64,000 nucleotides of DNA from Phycicoccus sonneratiae (GTDB lineage Bacteria > Actinomycetota > Actinomycetes > Actinomycetales > Dermatophilaceae): the NCBI RefSeq assembly GCF_016887965.1, contig NZ_JAFDVD010000007.1, forward strand, positions 62,001 to 126,000, given 5' to 3'. Under the pieces are notes generated by a model that ran no database searches, was not told where the DNA came from, and was given only the letters and a program-made list of their open reading frames with translations. Numbering within the stretch: the first letter of the stretch is position 1; each line of letters opens with the position of its first letter. This document shows, in pieces, positions 29,956 to 38,967 of this stretch. Made by a program: the position numbers and the translations under genes.

Positions 29956-31088
29956 GGGCGTGGATTCTGCCACCCCCTCTCGACGACGACCTCGGTGACG
30001 GAGCGCACCGGCCGATGGAGGAAGTCGCCGGCGGAGGCCTCCCAGGCCCCCATCCCCGGCACCGTGCCGCGTGGCGCGTCCTCCGCGGCGCGGACGGTGC
30101 GCAGGTACTCGGCGAGGGCGTGCCGCCGCACGTCGACCCCCGGCCCCTCCCCGACCCGCACGGTCAGCCACGACGGAGTCGCGGGGTTCGGCGAGAGGTC
30201 GAGGGTCGGGACGGGGTCGTCCGCGTGCTCGACCGACAGGACCCGAACCGACGCGGGCAGGTCGAACACCGCCACCGGCGAGCCCGTGGTCACGACGTGC
30301 GTGACCCGGTGCCGCCCGCGGAAGCCGGCGTCGGACGCGAGGGCGGCCGCGAGGATGCCGCCCTGGCTGTGGCCGACGAGCAGGACCGGCTCGTCGTCGG
30401 CGCCCCGACCCGCACCCCGTGCGACGTCGAGGGCGGCGGCCACCCCGGCCGCGGCCAGCGTGGCGTCCCCCGTGACGGCCCGTACGTCGCTCGTGAGGTC
30501 GAACGGGTCGGACCCCGGCCGCGGCGACCACTCCTGGGTGCCCGGGACGGCGACCACCCACGCCGAGCCCCCGCCCGGCGCGGCCAGCTCGACGACCCGC
30601 ACGCGCCCCCCGTCGAGCCCGTCACCGAGCGCGACGAGGTCCCCGGGCCCGGTGAGCGGCGACACCTCCCGGGACGGGACGACCGGCGTGACCGCCACCG
30701 CGGCGCCGCCGTCGGTGAGCAGCCCGCCGCGCGCCGCCACGTCGGAGCCGACGCGGACGCCACCGAGGACGGCGGCCGCCCACCGCTCGACCTCCTCGTA
30801 GCCGCGGGCCGCCAGCCGCAGCCGGACGGCGAGCGCGTCGAGCCCCAGCGCCTCGCCCCAGAGCCCGGCCGGACCGAGGACCCGGAGGGCAGCGGCCTCG
30901 ACCCGCACCCAGGACCCGAGGACCGCCGGACCGCCGAGCAGCCCGGGACCCCCGAGCAGGCCCGGGGAGCGACAGCGCGCCAGAGCACTCGCGACGCCCT
31001 CCGCCTCGCCCCGCAGGTCCTCGGCCACGGCAGCGAGGTGGCGGGCCACGACGAACAGCCCCTCGGACCGCACCCCGACGACCGTCAC
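29952..31088 (-). CDS. alpha/beta hydrolase with helical N-terminal domain
   Basis: A 378-residue protein. Residues 1-125 are helical and contain a GLLGGPGLLGGPAVLG repeat at 43-58. From about residue 160 an alpha/beta hydrolase domain follows, with VVAVPGTQEW, the nucleophile elbow VGHSQGG (Ser241), TTGSPVAVFDLP and EHADDPVPTLD as probable acid region. No signal peptide is seen. The GTG start at 31088 overlaps the stop of the WXG100-like gene (GTGA), and its own stop overlaps menD. The helical domain plus WXG partner suggests a type VII-secretion-like toxin or lipase pair; a MenH-like role is not supported by the architecture. Confidence 0.7.
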   Translation of the reverse strand: MTVVGVRSEGLFVVARHLAAVAEDLRGEAEGVASALARCRSPGLLGGPGLLGGPAVLGSWVRVEAAALRVLGPAGLWGEALGLDALAVRLRLAARGYEEVERWAAAVLGGVRVGSDVAARGGLLTDGGAAVAVTPVVPSREVSPLTGPGDLVALGDGLDGGRVRVVELAAPGGGSAWVVAVPGTQEWSPRPGSDPFDLTSDVRAVTGDATLAAAGVAAALDVARGAGRGADDEPVLLVGHSQGGILAAALASDAGFRGRHRVTHVVTTGSPVAVFDLPASVRVLSVEHADDPVPTLDLSPNPATPSWLTVRVGEGPGVDVRRHALAEYLRTVRAAEDAPRGTVPGMGAWEASAGDFLHRPVRSVTEVVVERGWQNPRP

Positions 31089-31360
31089 GAGGCCCGCCCC
31101 AGCCCGCCGTCCGCCGCCTCCGACCGCACCGCCGCCGCGAGGCCGTCGACCGCCTCCGCGAGCCATCCCAGCTCGTCCTCGAGCGCGGCGAGGGACGCCA
31201 CCCGGTGCGCGACCGCCTCCTGGAACCCCTCCGCCGCACCGCCGACCCACCCGGGGACGACCGTCCCCAGCAGCCCGGCCCGCCGGACCCCGACCAGCTC
31301 GGCCCCAGCCCGCACCCGCGCGGCCAGCCGCTCGAGGTCGTCGACCTCGGCCATCGTCAT
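31085..31360 (-). CDS. WXG100-like small helical protein
   Basis: A 91-residue protein. Two predicted helices flank a central W-V-G (Trp38, Gly40) in VVPGWVGGAAEGF, the hairpin layout of WXG100/ESX substrates. There is no clear C-terminal YxxxD/E export signal, so secretion is uncertain. The ATG at 31360 has GGAGG five bases upstream. Its stop overlaps the hydrolase start as GTGA, so the two products are probably made in equal amounts and may bind each other. No T7SS core gene (EccC, EccB, MycP) is in the window. Confidence 0.65.
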   Translation of the reverse strand: MTMAEVDDLERLAARVRAGAELVGVRRAGLLGTVVPGWVGGAAEGFQEAVAHRVASLAALEDELGWLAEAVDGLAAAVRSEAADGGLGRAS

Positions 31361-31476
31361 CCCCTCCTCCGTCCGGCCCCCAGCAGACCCCGGACCCGCG
31401 GCGCCCCACCACCGCCCCCGCCCGCCCTGTGGACGACCTGGCGGACCGGGCCGCCTGTGGACGACCGCCCGCCACC

Positions 31477-31482
31477 TACGCT
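31477..31482 (+). promoter_or_regulatory. -10-like hexamer of mtr
   Basis: TACGCT ends seven bases before the ATG at 31490, with no ribosome site, suggesting a leaderless mRNA. Confidence 0.4.
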
Positions 31483-31489
31483 GGCCCGC

Positions 31490-32890
31490 ATGCCCCACCA
31501 CGACCTCGTCATCATCGGCAGCGGCTCGGGCAACTCGCTCCTCACTCCCGAGCTCGAGGGCCTGGACGTCGCGATCGTCGAGAAGGGCACCTTCGGGGGC
31601 ACCTGCCTCAACGTCGGCTGCATCCCGACGAAGATGTTCGTCCTGCCGGCCGACCGGGTCGTCGAGGCCGACGACGCCCATCGCCTCGGCGTGGCCTTCG
31701 ACCCCCCGCACGTCGACTGGCCGGCCATCCGCGACCGCGTGTTCGGCCGCATCGACCCCATCTCGCGCGGCGGCGAGGACTACCGGCGCGGCCAGGACGA
31801 CGTCACCCTGTACCGCACACGCGCCCGCTTCACCGGCCCCCGCGCGCTGCTCCTCGACACCGGCGAGGAGCTGACGGCCGAGCGCGTTGTCGTCGCCGCC
31901 GGCAGCCGGGCCGTCGGGCTGGCCGTCGACGGCCTCACCGGCGTCGACCCCGACCGCGGCGTCCACACCTCCGACACCGTCATGCGGATGGACACCCTCC
32001 CCCCGCGGATGATCGTCGTCGGCGGCGGGTTCGTCGCGTGCGAGATGGCCCACGTCTTCTCGTCCCTCGGGGTGCGGGTGACCCAGGTGCAGCGCTCCGC
32101 CCGGCTCCTCATGGCCGAGGAGCAGGAGATCTCGCAGCGCTACACCGACGTGGCCCGCGAGCACTACGACGTGCGGCTCGGCACGAAGGTCACGACCGCC
32201 GAGCGGGTCGGCGACGCCTGGCGACTGACGACCGAGGGACCCGACGGTGGCACCGACCACCTCGAGGCCGAGGTCGTGCTCCTCGCCGTCGGCCGGCGCC
32301 CCAACACCGACCTCCTCGACGCCGCGGCCGGGGGGCTCGAGACCCACCCCGACGGCCGGCTCGTCGTCGACGCGCAGCAGCGCACGAGCGTGCCGAAGGT
32401 CTGGGCCCTCGGCGACATCTCGTCCGAGCACCAGCTGAAGCACGTCGCGAACGGGGACGCGCGGATCGTCGCGCACAACCTCGCGGTCGACCTCGGACGC
32501 GTCGCCGGACCGCCGCGCGAGCAGGACGACCGACCGGTCCCCCACGCCGTCTTCGGACACCCGCAGGTCGCCTCCTTCGGTCCCACGGCCGAGCAGCTGC
32601 GTTCGGACGGAACGGAGTTCGTGTCGTACACGCAGAAGGTCGGCGACGTCGCCTACGGCTGGGCGCTCGAGGACACCACCGGGCTCCTCACCGTCCACGC
32701 CGCGCCCGACGGACGCCTCCTCGCCGCGCACATGGTCGGGCCGCAGGCCTCGAGCATCATCCAGCCGCTCGTCCAGGCCGCCTCCTTCGGGCAGCACGCG
32801 CACGACGTCGCGCGCGGCCAGTACTGGATCCACCCGGCCCTCGCCGAGGTCGTCGAGAACGCGCTCCTCGGTCTCCCGCTGGAGGGCTGA
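31490..32890 (+). CDS. mtr: mycothione reductase
   Basis: A 466-residue flavoprotein disulfide reductase that regenerates mycothiol, the main thiol of actinobacteria. It has the FAD motif VIIGSGSGNSLL, the redox pair in GGTCLNVGCIPTK (Cys39/Cys44), the NADPH motif IVVGGGFVACEMAHVFSSLG, the second FAD motif VWALGDISSEHQLKHVAN, and the C-terminal catalytic His in QYWIHPALAEVVENAL. GSGSGN in place of the common GGGPGG, and the missing lipoamide-dehydrogenase features, favour Mtr. It is divergent from the WXG pair with 129 bp between. Confidence 0.9.
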   Translation: MPHHDLVIIGSGSGNSLLTPELEGLDVAIVEKGTFGGTCLNVGCIPTKMFVLPADRVVEADDAHRLGVAFDPPHVDWPAIRDRVFGRIDPISRGGEDYRRGQDDVTLYRTRARFTGPRALLLDTGEELTAERVVVAAGSRAVGLAVDGLTGVDPDRGVHTSDTVMRMDTLPPRMIVVGGGFVACEMAHVFSSLGVRVTQVQRSARLLMAEEQEISQRYTDVAREHYDVRLGTKVTTAERVGDAWRLTTEGPDGGTDHLEAEVVLLAVGRRPNTDLLDAAAGGLETHPDGRLVVDAQQRTSVPKVWALGDISSEHQLKHVANGDARIVAHNLAVDLGRVAGPPREQDDRPVPHAVFGHPQVASFGPTAEQLRSDGTEFVSYTQKVGDVAYGWALEDTTGLLTVHAAPDGRLLAAHMVGPQASSIIQPLVQAASFGQHAHDVARGQYWIHPALAEVVENALLGLPLEG

Positions 32891-32893
32891 GGC

Positions 32894-33640
32894 TCACTCC
32901 CCCGCCGGCGCCGACGGGCTGCGACCGGTGAGGCAGTAGGGGCGGCCGACCGGGTCAGACATCACCGTCCACCCGTCGTGCAGCTCGACGACCGTCGCCC
33001 CGGCGGCCACGTGCCGCCCGACCGACACGGAACGGTCGGCACAGGCGAGGTCGACGTGCGCGCGCACCGGCCCGTCGGGCTCCCCGAGCCGTTGGAGCAG
33101 CAGGCGCAGCGGGACGTGCGGGGCCCGCCGCAGCGCCGTCAGCTCGGGCTCGTCGTCGAAGCCCCGCTCCGCCCACCCGGTGAGGTCGCGCCAGAAGGCG
33201 GTCTCGGTCCCGTGCACGGAGGACGGGATGTCGAGGCACACCTGGTCGACCAGCTCGTCGCCGCCCCGGACCACGTCGCGCGCGCCGTGCCAGGTCGTCA
33301 GGCAGAAGGTGAACCCGCCGGGGCTCCGCAGGACGACCACCGTGTCACCGATCGCCCCGACCCGCACGGCACCGAGCGCCTCCGCGGTCCGCGCGGCGGC
33401 GTGGACGTCCTCGACGTCGAGGTCGAGGTGCACGCCGCCCGGTCCGTCGTCGACGGCTTGGAGCTTGACCCACGCGTCACCCGATGCCGGTGCGAGCGTG
33501 GCGAACTCGCCGGACCCGCCGCGCCGGTCGACGACGGGCCACCCGGTCACCGTCGACCAGAACGCCCACGCGGCGCCGGCCTCGGCGCGCGGCGTGTCGA
33601 GGAAGAGCCAGGTCCAGCGCAGGCTCAGGGGCGCGCTCAT
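32894..33640 (-). CDS. two-domain VOC (glyoxalase-like) protein
   Basis: A 248-residue protein with two vicinal-oxygen-chelate modules. Module 1 begins WTWLFLDTPRAEAGAAWAFW and ends VVVLRSPGGFTFCLT. Module 2 begins VDQVCLDIPSSVHGTETAFW and ends VMSDPVGRPYCLTG. Both follow the pattern of glyoxalase-like (PF18029-type) proteins, in which metal ligands are often lost. Function unknown. The ATG at 33640 overlaps the menC stop (ATGA), so it is co-transcribed with menC. It ends four bases after the convergent mtr gene. Confidence 0.8.
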   Translation of the reverse strand: MSAPLSLRWTWLFLDTPRAEAGAAWAFWSTVTGWPVVDRRGGSGEFATLAPASGDAWVKLQAVDDGPGGVHLDLDVEDVHAAARTAEALGAVRVGAIGDTVVVLRSPGGFTFCLTTWHGARDVVRGGDELVDQVCLDIPSSVHGTETAFWRDLTGWAERGFDDEPELTALRRAPHVPLRLLLQRLGEPDGPVRAHVDLACADRSVSVGRHVAAGATVVELHDGWTVMSDPVGRPYCLTGRSPSAPAGE

Positions 33641-34638
33641 CCGGGACCCCCGGCGTCGAGGTGGGCGTAGGCGGCGACGACCCGGTCGCGCCACCACGCC
33701 GTCCGGTCGGGGGGCGCCGACCAGCGCTCCAGCAGGGCCGGGTCGACCGGCACCCGACCCACGGGGAGCGAGCCGTGGTCCGGGACAAGCGGCTCGGTGG
33801 TGACGTCACCGCCGAGCAGCGCGACGGTGCCGAGCCCGCACGCGTGCTCGAGCGACGGGAGGGCGGCCGCCAGCGCCACTCCCCCGGCGATCCCGACGCT
33901 CGTGTCGAGCGCCGACGACACGACCGCCGGCAGCCCGCACGCCGCCACGACCTCGAGGGCACGGCGCACCCCGCCGAGCGGGGCCACCTTGACGACGACG
34001 ACGTCGGCGGCCCCGAGGGCCTTGACCCGCAACGGGTCCGCGGCCTTGCGGATGGACTCGTCGGCGGCGACCGGCAGGTCGAGCCCGCGCCGGCCGAGCA
34101 CGACCCGCAGGTCGCGCAGCTCCTCGAGCGAGGCGCACGGCTGCTCCGCGTACTCGAGGTGGTAGCGCGCCAGCCGACCGAGGACGTCGGCCGCCTCGTC
34201 GACGCCCCAGCCCCCGTTGGCGTCCACCCGGATGCGCCCGCCGTGCCCGAGCGCCGAGCGCACGGCCGCGACCCGGTCGACGTCGGCCGACGACGGCTGC
34301 CCGCGCTCGGCGACCTTGACCTTCGCCGTCGTGCAGCCCGGGAACCGCGCGAGTACCCCCGCGACCTCGTCGGGCCCGACCGCCGGCACCGTCGCGTTGA
34401 CGGGCACGGTGTCGCGCACCGGCTCCGGCCATCCCTCCCACGCCGCCTCGATGCCCGACGCCAGCCAGCGGGACGCCTCGGCCGGCCCGTACTCGAGGAA
34501 GGGCGCGAACTCGCCCCAACCCCTCGGCCCCTCCAGCAGCACCGCCTCGCGCACGCGGACACCGCGGAACGGCACCCGCATCGGTACGGCGACGACGTGC
34601 ATCCCGCCGAGCAGGTCGTCGAGCGCGGGGGCGGTCAC
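33637..34638 (-). CDS. menC: o-succinylbenzoate synthase
   Basis: A 333-residue enolase-superfamily enzyme that dehydrates SHCHC to o-succinylbenzoate. Catalytic lysines are Lys106 and Lys108 (AKVKVAE) and Lys217 (VVVVKVAP). Metal ligands are Asp139 (RVDANGGW), Glu165 (LEYAEQP) and Asp193/Glu194 (AADESI). This K-x-K, D-E-D, K set is diagnostic of the OSBS/muconate-lactonising group, and the men setting selects OSBS. The GTG start at 34638 lies 32 bp downstream of the Nramp-like gene. Confidence 0.93.
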   Translation of the reverse strand: MTAPALDDLLGGMHVVAVPMRVPFRGVRVREAVLLEGPRGWGEFAPFLEYGPAEASRWLASGIEAAWEGWPEPVRDTVPVNATVPAVGPDEVAGVLARFPGCTTAKVKVAERGQPSSADVDRVAAVRSALGHGGRIRVDANGGWGVDEAADVLGRLARYHLEYAEQPCASLEELRDLRVVLGRRGLDLPVAADESIRKAADPLRVKALGAADVVVVKVAPLGGVRRALEVVAACGLPAVVSSALDTSVGIAGGVALAAALPSLEHACGLGTVALLGGDVTTEPLVPDHGSLPVGRVPVDPALLERWSAPPDRTAWWRDRVVAAYAHLDAGGPG

Positions 34639-34670
34639 GGGTCCACCGTAGGACCAGACCGTCCGCGCGG

Positions 34671-35942
34671 TCAGTCGCCGGTGACCGCCTTCACGAGCTC
34701 GTTGACGGCGAGGGCGACGAAGGCGACCGCCGTCAGGCCCATCCAGAGGTTCGACCACGTCCTGTTGCGCCACTCGCGCGGGACGCGGTCGGTGTTGAGC
34801 ATCCAGAGCAGCGTCACGGCGAGGAACGGCATGAAGAACGCGCCGAGCACGCCGTAGGCGAGGAGCAGCCAGACCGGCTTGCCGACGAGGATGAGGACGA
34901 TGGGCGGGATGGTCAGCCAGAGGATGTACGCCCGGTACCAGGTGCCGCCGATACCCCGCTCGGGCGCGTCGTCCGGGAGGCCGCGGACGTGGCCGACGAA
35001 GTCGGCGAACATCAGGCTGACGCCGTTCCAGACGCCGAGCAGCGAGGACATCGCCGCGGCCCAGAAGCCGACGAGGAAGACCTTGCTGGCCCACGTGCCG
35101 TACCGGTCGTCGAGGACGCTCGCGAGGTCGAGCAGGCCTTGGTCGCCGGTCTTCACGGCGATCTTCGCGGAGTAGAGCAGCTCGGCGCCGACGATGAGCG
35201 TGGCGACGACGAAGATGCCGGTGACGAGGTAGGCGACCCGGTTGTCGAGGCGCATGACGCGCATGAACTTCGGTGTGGTCCACCCCTTCTCACGGATCCA
35301 GTAGCCGTACGCCGCCAGCGTGATGGTGCCGCCGACGCCGCCCGCGACCGAGAGGACGTTGACCACCGACCCCGCGGGCACGGTCGGGACGAGGCCGACG
35401 AGCAGGTCCGGGAGGTTCGGCACGGTGAGGACGGCGGCACCGACGACGGTGACGAACATCAACCCGACGAGGGCGGCGCAGAGCTTCTCGAACAGCTCGT
35501 ACCGGCCGAACCACACGAGCAGCGCCCCGACGACCCCGGACCCGATGCCCCACACCGGGACCGACACCGCGGGGAAGAGCGAGTGCAGCGGGAGGCCGGT
35601 GCCGGCCATCGCCGCGGCCCCGTAGACGAAGCCCCAGACGACGATGTACGGCGCGAAGTAGACCGTCGTCCAGCGGCCGAGGCTCGACCAGCCCTCGTAG
35701 ATCGTGCGCCCCGTGGCGAGGGTCCAGCGACCTGCCCCCTCGACGAGGACGATCTTCATGAGGCAGCCGACGACGACGGCCCAGAGCAGGGCGTACCCGT
35801 ACTTCTGGCCGGCGATGAGGGTGGCCACGAGGTCGGCGGCGCCCACGCCCGTCGCGGCGACGACGAGCCCGGGTCCCACGAGCCTCCAGCGGGGCGCGGA
35901 ACCGGACTCGGACTGCTGGGGCGGCGAGGTCGTCGTCGACAT
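34671..35942 (-). CDS. Nramp-family transporter lacking the metal motifs
   Basis: A 423-residue integral membrane protein with about 11 helices of the Nramp/LeuT-like fold. Helix 1 reads GPGLVVAATGVGAADLVATLIAG, where classic Nramps have DPGN, and the helix 6 region reads GGTITLAAYGYWIREKG, where MPH is expected. Both ion-coordinating elements are therefore replaced, as in the Nramp-related proteins without manganese/iron transport. The substrate may be another cation or an organic solute. The divergent neighbour is menB, with 68 bp between. Confidence 0.8.
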   Translation of the reverse strand: MSTTTSPPQQSESGSAPRWRLVGPGLVVAATGVGAADLVATLIAGQKYGYALLWAVVVGCLMKIVLVEGAGRWTLATGRTIYEGWSSLGRWTTVYFAPYIVVWGFVYGAAAMAGTGLPLHSLFPAVSVPVWGIGSGVVGALLVWFGRYELFEKLCAALVGLMFVTVVGAAVLTVPNLPDLLVGLVPTVPAGSVVNVLSVAGGVGGTITLAAYGYWIREKGWTTPKFMRVMRLDNRVAYLVTGIFVVATLIVGAELLYSAKIAVKTGDQGLLDLASVLDDRYGTWASKVFLVGFWAAAMSSLLGVWNGVSLMFADFVGHVRGLPDDAPERGIGGTWYRAYILWLTIPPIVLILVGKPVWLLLAYGVLGAFFMPFLAVTLLWMLNTDRVPREWRNRTWSNLWMGLTAVAFVALAVNELVKAVTGD

Positions 35943-35997
35943 GCGTCCCCACCCTGCCGGACCCGGTGCCGCATCGGGGCTTTCGCGTCGCCGCGGA

Positions 35998-36003
35998 TAG
36001 CCT
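35998..36003 (+). promoter_or_regulatory. -10-like hexamer of menB
   Basis: TAGCCT ends seven bases before the GTG at 36011; no ribosome site is present. Probably a leaderless transcript. Confidence 0.45.
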
Positions 36004-36010
36004 TGGCGCC

Positions 36011-36952
36011 GTGAGCGCGATCCCCGGAGTCAGCGAGACCTTCGACCCCGCCGCCTGGCAGGAGGTGCCCGGTTTCGAGGACCTCACCGACGTCACGTAC
36101 CACCGCGCCGTCGACCTCGGCTGCGTCCGCGTCGCGTTCGACCGCCCCGAGGTGATGAACGCCTTCCGCCCGCACACCGTCGACGAGCTGTACCGCGTCC
36201 TCGACCACGCCCGCCGCACCCCGGACGTCGGCGTCGTGCTCCTCACCGGCAACGGCCCGGGCCCGGAGGGCAACGGCGCCGCCGGCAAGTGGGCGTTCTG
36301 CACCGGTGGCGACCAGCGCATCCGCGGCCGCTCCGGGTACCAGTACGCCGAGGGCACCACCGCCGACACCGTCGACGAGCGCCGGGTCAAGGCCGAGGGC
36401 GGGCGGCTGCACATCCTCGAGGTGCAGCGCCTCGTCCGGACGATGCCCAAGGTCGTCGTCGCGGTCGTGAACGGCTGGGCGGCCGGCGGCGGGCACAGCC
36501 TGCACGTCGTCTGCGACCTGACCCTCGCCAGCCGCGAGCACGCGCGGTTCAAGCAGACCGACGCCGACGTCGGCTCCTTCGACGGCGGCTACGGCAGCGC
36601 CTACCTCGCGAAGATGGTGGGGCAGAAGGTCGCCCGCGAGATCTTCTTCCTCGGCCGTGAGTACTCCGCCGAGGACATGCAGCGGATGGGTGCCGTGAAC
36701 ATCGTCGCCGACCACGCGTCGCTCGAGGCGGAGGCACTGCAGGTCGCGCGCGAGGTGATGGGCAAGAGCCCCCAGGCGCAGCGGATGCTCAAGTTCGCCT
36801 TCAACCTGCTCGACGACGGGCTGATGGGCCAGCAGGTCTTCGCCGGCGAGGCCACGCGGCTGGCGTACATGACCGACGAGGCCGTCGAGGGCCGCGACCA
36901 GTTCCTCGAGAAGCGCGACCCCGACTGGTCGCCCTTCCCCTGGTACTTCTGA
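36011..36952 (+). CDS. menB: 1,4-dihydroxy-2-naphthoyl-CoA synthase
   Basis: A 313-residue crotonase-fold enzyme that closes the naphthoate ring from o-succinylbenzoyl-CoA. Conserved segments are VRVAFDRPEVMNAFRPHTVDEL, KWAFCTGGDQRIRG, VNGWAAGGGHSLHVVCDLTL for the oxyanion hole, FKQTDADVGSFDGGYGSAYL with the catalytic aspartate and glycine of MenB, and the C-terminal KRDPDWSPFPWYF, a MenB hallmark. The GTG at 36011 is chosen because of the N-terminal FDPAAWQEVPGFEDLTDVTY homology and the promoter just upstream. Confidence 0.96.
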   Translation: MSAIPGVSETFDPAAWQEVPGFEDLTDVTYHRAVDLGCVRVAFDRPEVMNAFRPHTVDELYRVLDHARRTPDVGVVLLTGNGPGPEGNGAAGKWAFCTGGDQRIRGRSGYQYAEGTTADTVDERRVKAEGGRLHILEVQRLVRTMPKVVVAVVNGWAAGGGHSLHVVCDLTLASREHARFKQTDADVGSFDGGYGSAYLAKMVGQKVAREIFFLGREYSAEDMQRMGAVNIVADHASLEAEALQVAREVMGKSPQAQRMLKFAFNLLDDGLMGQQVFAGEATRLAYMTDEAVEGRDQFLEKRDPDWSPFPWYF

Positions 36953-36991
36953 GGCGCTCCGGGCCCTCGGGCTCTGGCAGGGTGGTCTGCC

Positions 36992-38424
36992 ATGTCGACA
37001 GCGACCGCCACCCCTGACACCGAGGAGCGCGGGCTGGCCCGCGTCGCCCAGACCTTCGCCGCCTTCACCGAGAAGTGGTTCCCCGACGCCTGGGTCTTCG
37101 CGGCGGCGGGCGTCGTCATCGTCTCGGTGGCGGCGATGCTCAACGGGTCGACGCCGGCCGCCGTCGCCGAGACCTTCGGCACCGGTTTCTGGGACCTCAC
37201 GGCCTTCACATTGCAGATGGCGATGGTCGTGCTCACCGGCTACGTCGTCGCGACCGCTCCGCCCGTGGCCCGGCTCATCGAGGCGCTGGCCCGCGTGCCC
37301 GGCGACCCGCGGCGTGCCGTCGCCTTCGTCGCCTTCCTGTCGATGAGCGTCTCGCTGCTCAACTGGGGCCTGTCGCTGATCTTCGGCGGCCTGCTCGCCC
37401 GGGCCGTCGCCCGCCGCGAGGACCTGCGGGTCGACTACCGCGCGCTCGGCGCCGCCGCGTTCATGGGTCTCGGCGCCGTGTGGGCGCTCGGCCTCTCCTC
37501 CTCGGCCGCCCAGCTCCAGGCCACGCCGGCGTCCCTTCCGGCGCCACTCCTGGAGATCACCGGCGTGCTCGACTTCGGGACGACGATCTTCACGTGGCAG
37601 TCGATGCTCGCCGCGCTCGTGCTCGTCGTCCTGACGACGGTCATCGCCTGGGCCTCCTGCCCGCGGGGGGCGTCGGTCCGCACGGCGCAGGACATGGGCA
37701 TCGACACCGAGGACCTCCCCGACGAGCCGCCGGTGCGCGAGCGGCCGGGCGAGTGGCTCGAGTACTCGCGCGTGCTGCCGGTGCTGCTCGGCGTCATCAC
37801 CCTCGGTTGGCTCGTCGGGCAGCTGCTCGAGAAGTCGGCCGTCGCGGTGCTGAGCAGCCTCAACGGCTACCTGCTCGTCTTCCTCGTGCTCGGGCTCGTC
37901 CTCCACGGCACGCCCCGCCGGTTCCTCATGGCCGTGCAGAAGGCGGTGCCCGCCACGGCCGGCATCCTCGTGCAGTTCCCGCTCTACGCCGCGATGGCCG
38001 CAGTCCTCACGAAGGCCGAGGGGCGCGGCGGCGAGACCCTCTCGGACCACCTGTCCTCGATCTTCACGTCCTTCGGCGGCGGGGGCGGCTTCGCGGTCGC
38101 ACTGGCTCTCTACACCGCCGTGCTCGGCATCCTCGTCCCGTCCGGCGGCGGCAAGTGGCTCGTCGAGGCGCCGTACGTGATGCAGGCCGCCACGGACGTC
38201 CAGATGAACCTGGGCTGGACCGTGCAGATCTACAACTGGCCGAGGCGCTGCCCAACCTCGTCAACCCGTTCTTCATGCTGCCGCTGCTCGCCGTGCTCAA
38301 GCTGCGCGCCCGCGACCTCGTCGGGTTCACGTTCCTGCAGTTCGTGATCCACCTGCCGGTGGTCCTGCTGCTCGTCTGGCTGCTCGGCAACACCTTCGAC
38401 TTCGTGCCGGCCGTCCAGCCCTAG
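36992..38424 (+). pseudogene. short-chain fatty acid transporter (AtoE type), frameshifted
   Basis: The first frame encodes about 415 residues of an AtoE-type membrane carrier (FTEKWFPDAWVFAAAGVVIV, SVSLLNWGLSLIFGGLLAR, LGILVPSGGGKWLVEAPYVM, LGWTVQIYN). After the TGG at about 38237-38239 it runs into unrelated sequence and stops at 38347. The neighbouring frame supplies the missing end: AEALPNLVNPFFMLPLLAVL, then two more membrane helices and a stop at 38422-38424. Restoring one G at 38238-38239 gives a normal ~476-residue protein. It is either a recent inactivation or a read error. AtoE proteins import acetoacetate or butyrate. Confidence 0.85.
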
Positions 38425-38876
38425 CCGGACCCGCCGAGGTCGACCTCGTAGGCCTCGAAGACGAGGTCGGAGCCGCGCTGCCGGTGCCGGACCAGCCGGC
38501 CGATGAGCGCCGTCGTCGCCTCCCGGTGGGCGGCGACGGCCTCGTCCCCCTCGAGCCCGTCGTCGCGCTCGCCAAGCAGCCGGTCGACCTCGGCGAGGAG
38601 CTCGACGTGCTCGGCCGTCCGGGAGTCGACCTCGCGCGAGAGGCGCGGGGCGTGGGCCCGCAGGTCGTCGTAGAGACCGCCCGGCGCCTCGGTGAGGTCG
38701 ACGTGGTCGCGCAGGTCGTGGGCCAGCTCGGTGAGGGCGGCCCGCACCCTCCGGCGCCACACCGGCCCGAGCCCGACCGGCAGGGCGAGCGCGGCGTCGA
38801 GGGCGGCCATCGCGTCGCCGAGCTCGGCCCGGTGGGCACGGACCTGTTCCAGGTGGGATGCGATCGCCTCGTCCAC
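38421..38876 (-). CDS. hypothetical helical protein (possibly hemerythrin-like)
   Basis: A 151-residue, almost all-helical protein. It begins VDEAIASHLEQVRAHRAELG and contains spaced histidines (His9, HDLRDHVDL, AEHVELL, RHRQRGSDLVFEAYEVDLG), a pattern that recalls hemerythrin-like four-helix bundles, though I cannot confirm the iron ligands. The GTG at 38876 has AGGAGG at six-base spacing. Its TAG stop overlaps the TAG stop of the convergent transporter in a CTAG palindrome (38421-38424). It is divergent from menE. Confidence 0.65.
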   Translation of the reverse strand: MDEAIASHLEQVRAHRAELGDAMAALDAALALPVGLGPVWRRRVRAALTELAHDLRDHVDLTEAPGGLYDDLRAHAPRLSREVDSRTAEHVELLAEVDRLLGERDDGLEGDEAVAAHREATTALIGRLVRHRQRGSDLVFEAYEVDLGGSG

Positions 38877-38954
38877 GGGCCACCTCCTCGGGTTGGGGCC
38901 ATGGTCCCGGATCCGGGGGCCGGCGGCCAGTGCTGGGCGCAGCCACGCGGCTCC

Positions 38955-38960
38955 TAGAGT
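38955..38960 (+). promoter_or_regulatory. -10-like hexamer of menE
   Basis: TAGAGT ends seven bases before the GTG at 38968. The layout is nearly the same as for menB (TAnnnT, seven bases, GTG). Confidence 0.45.
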
Positions 38961-38967
38961 GGGCGCC

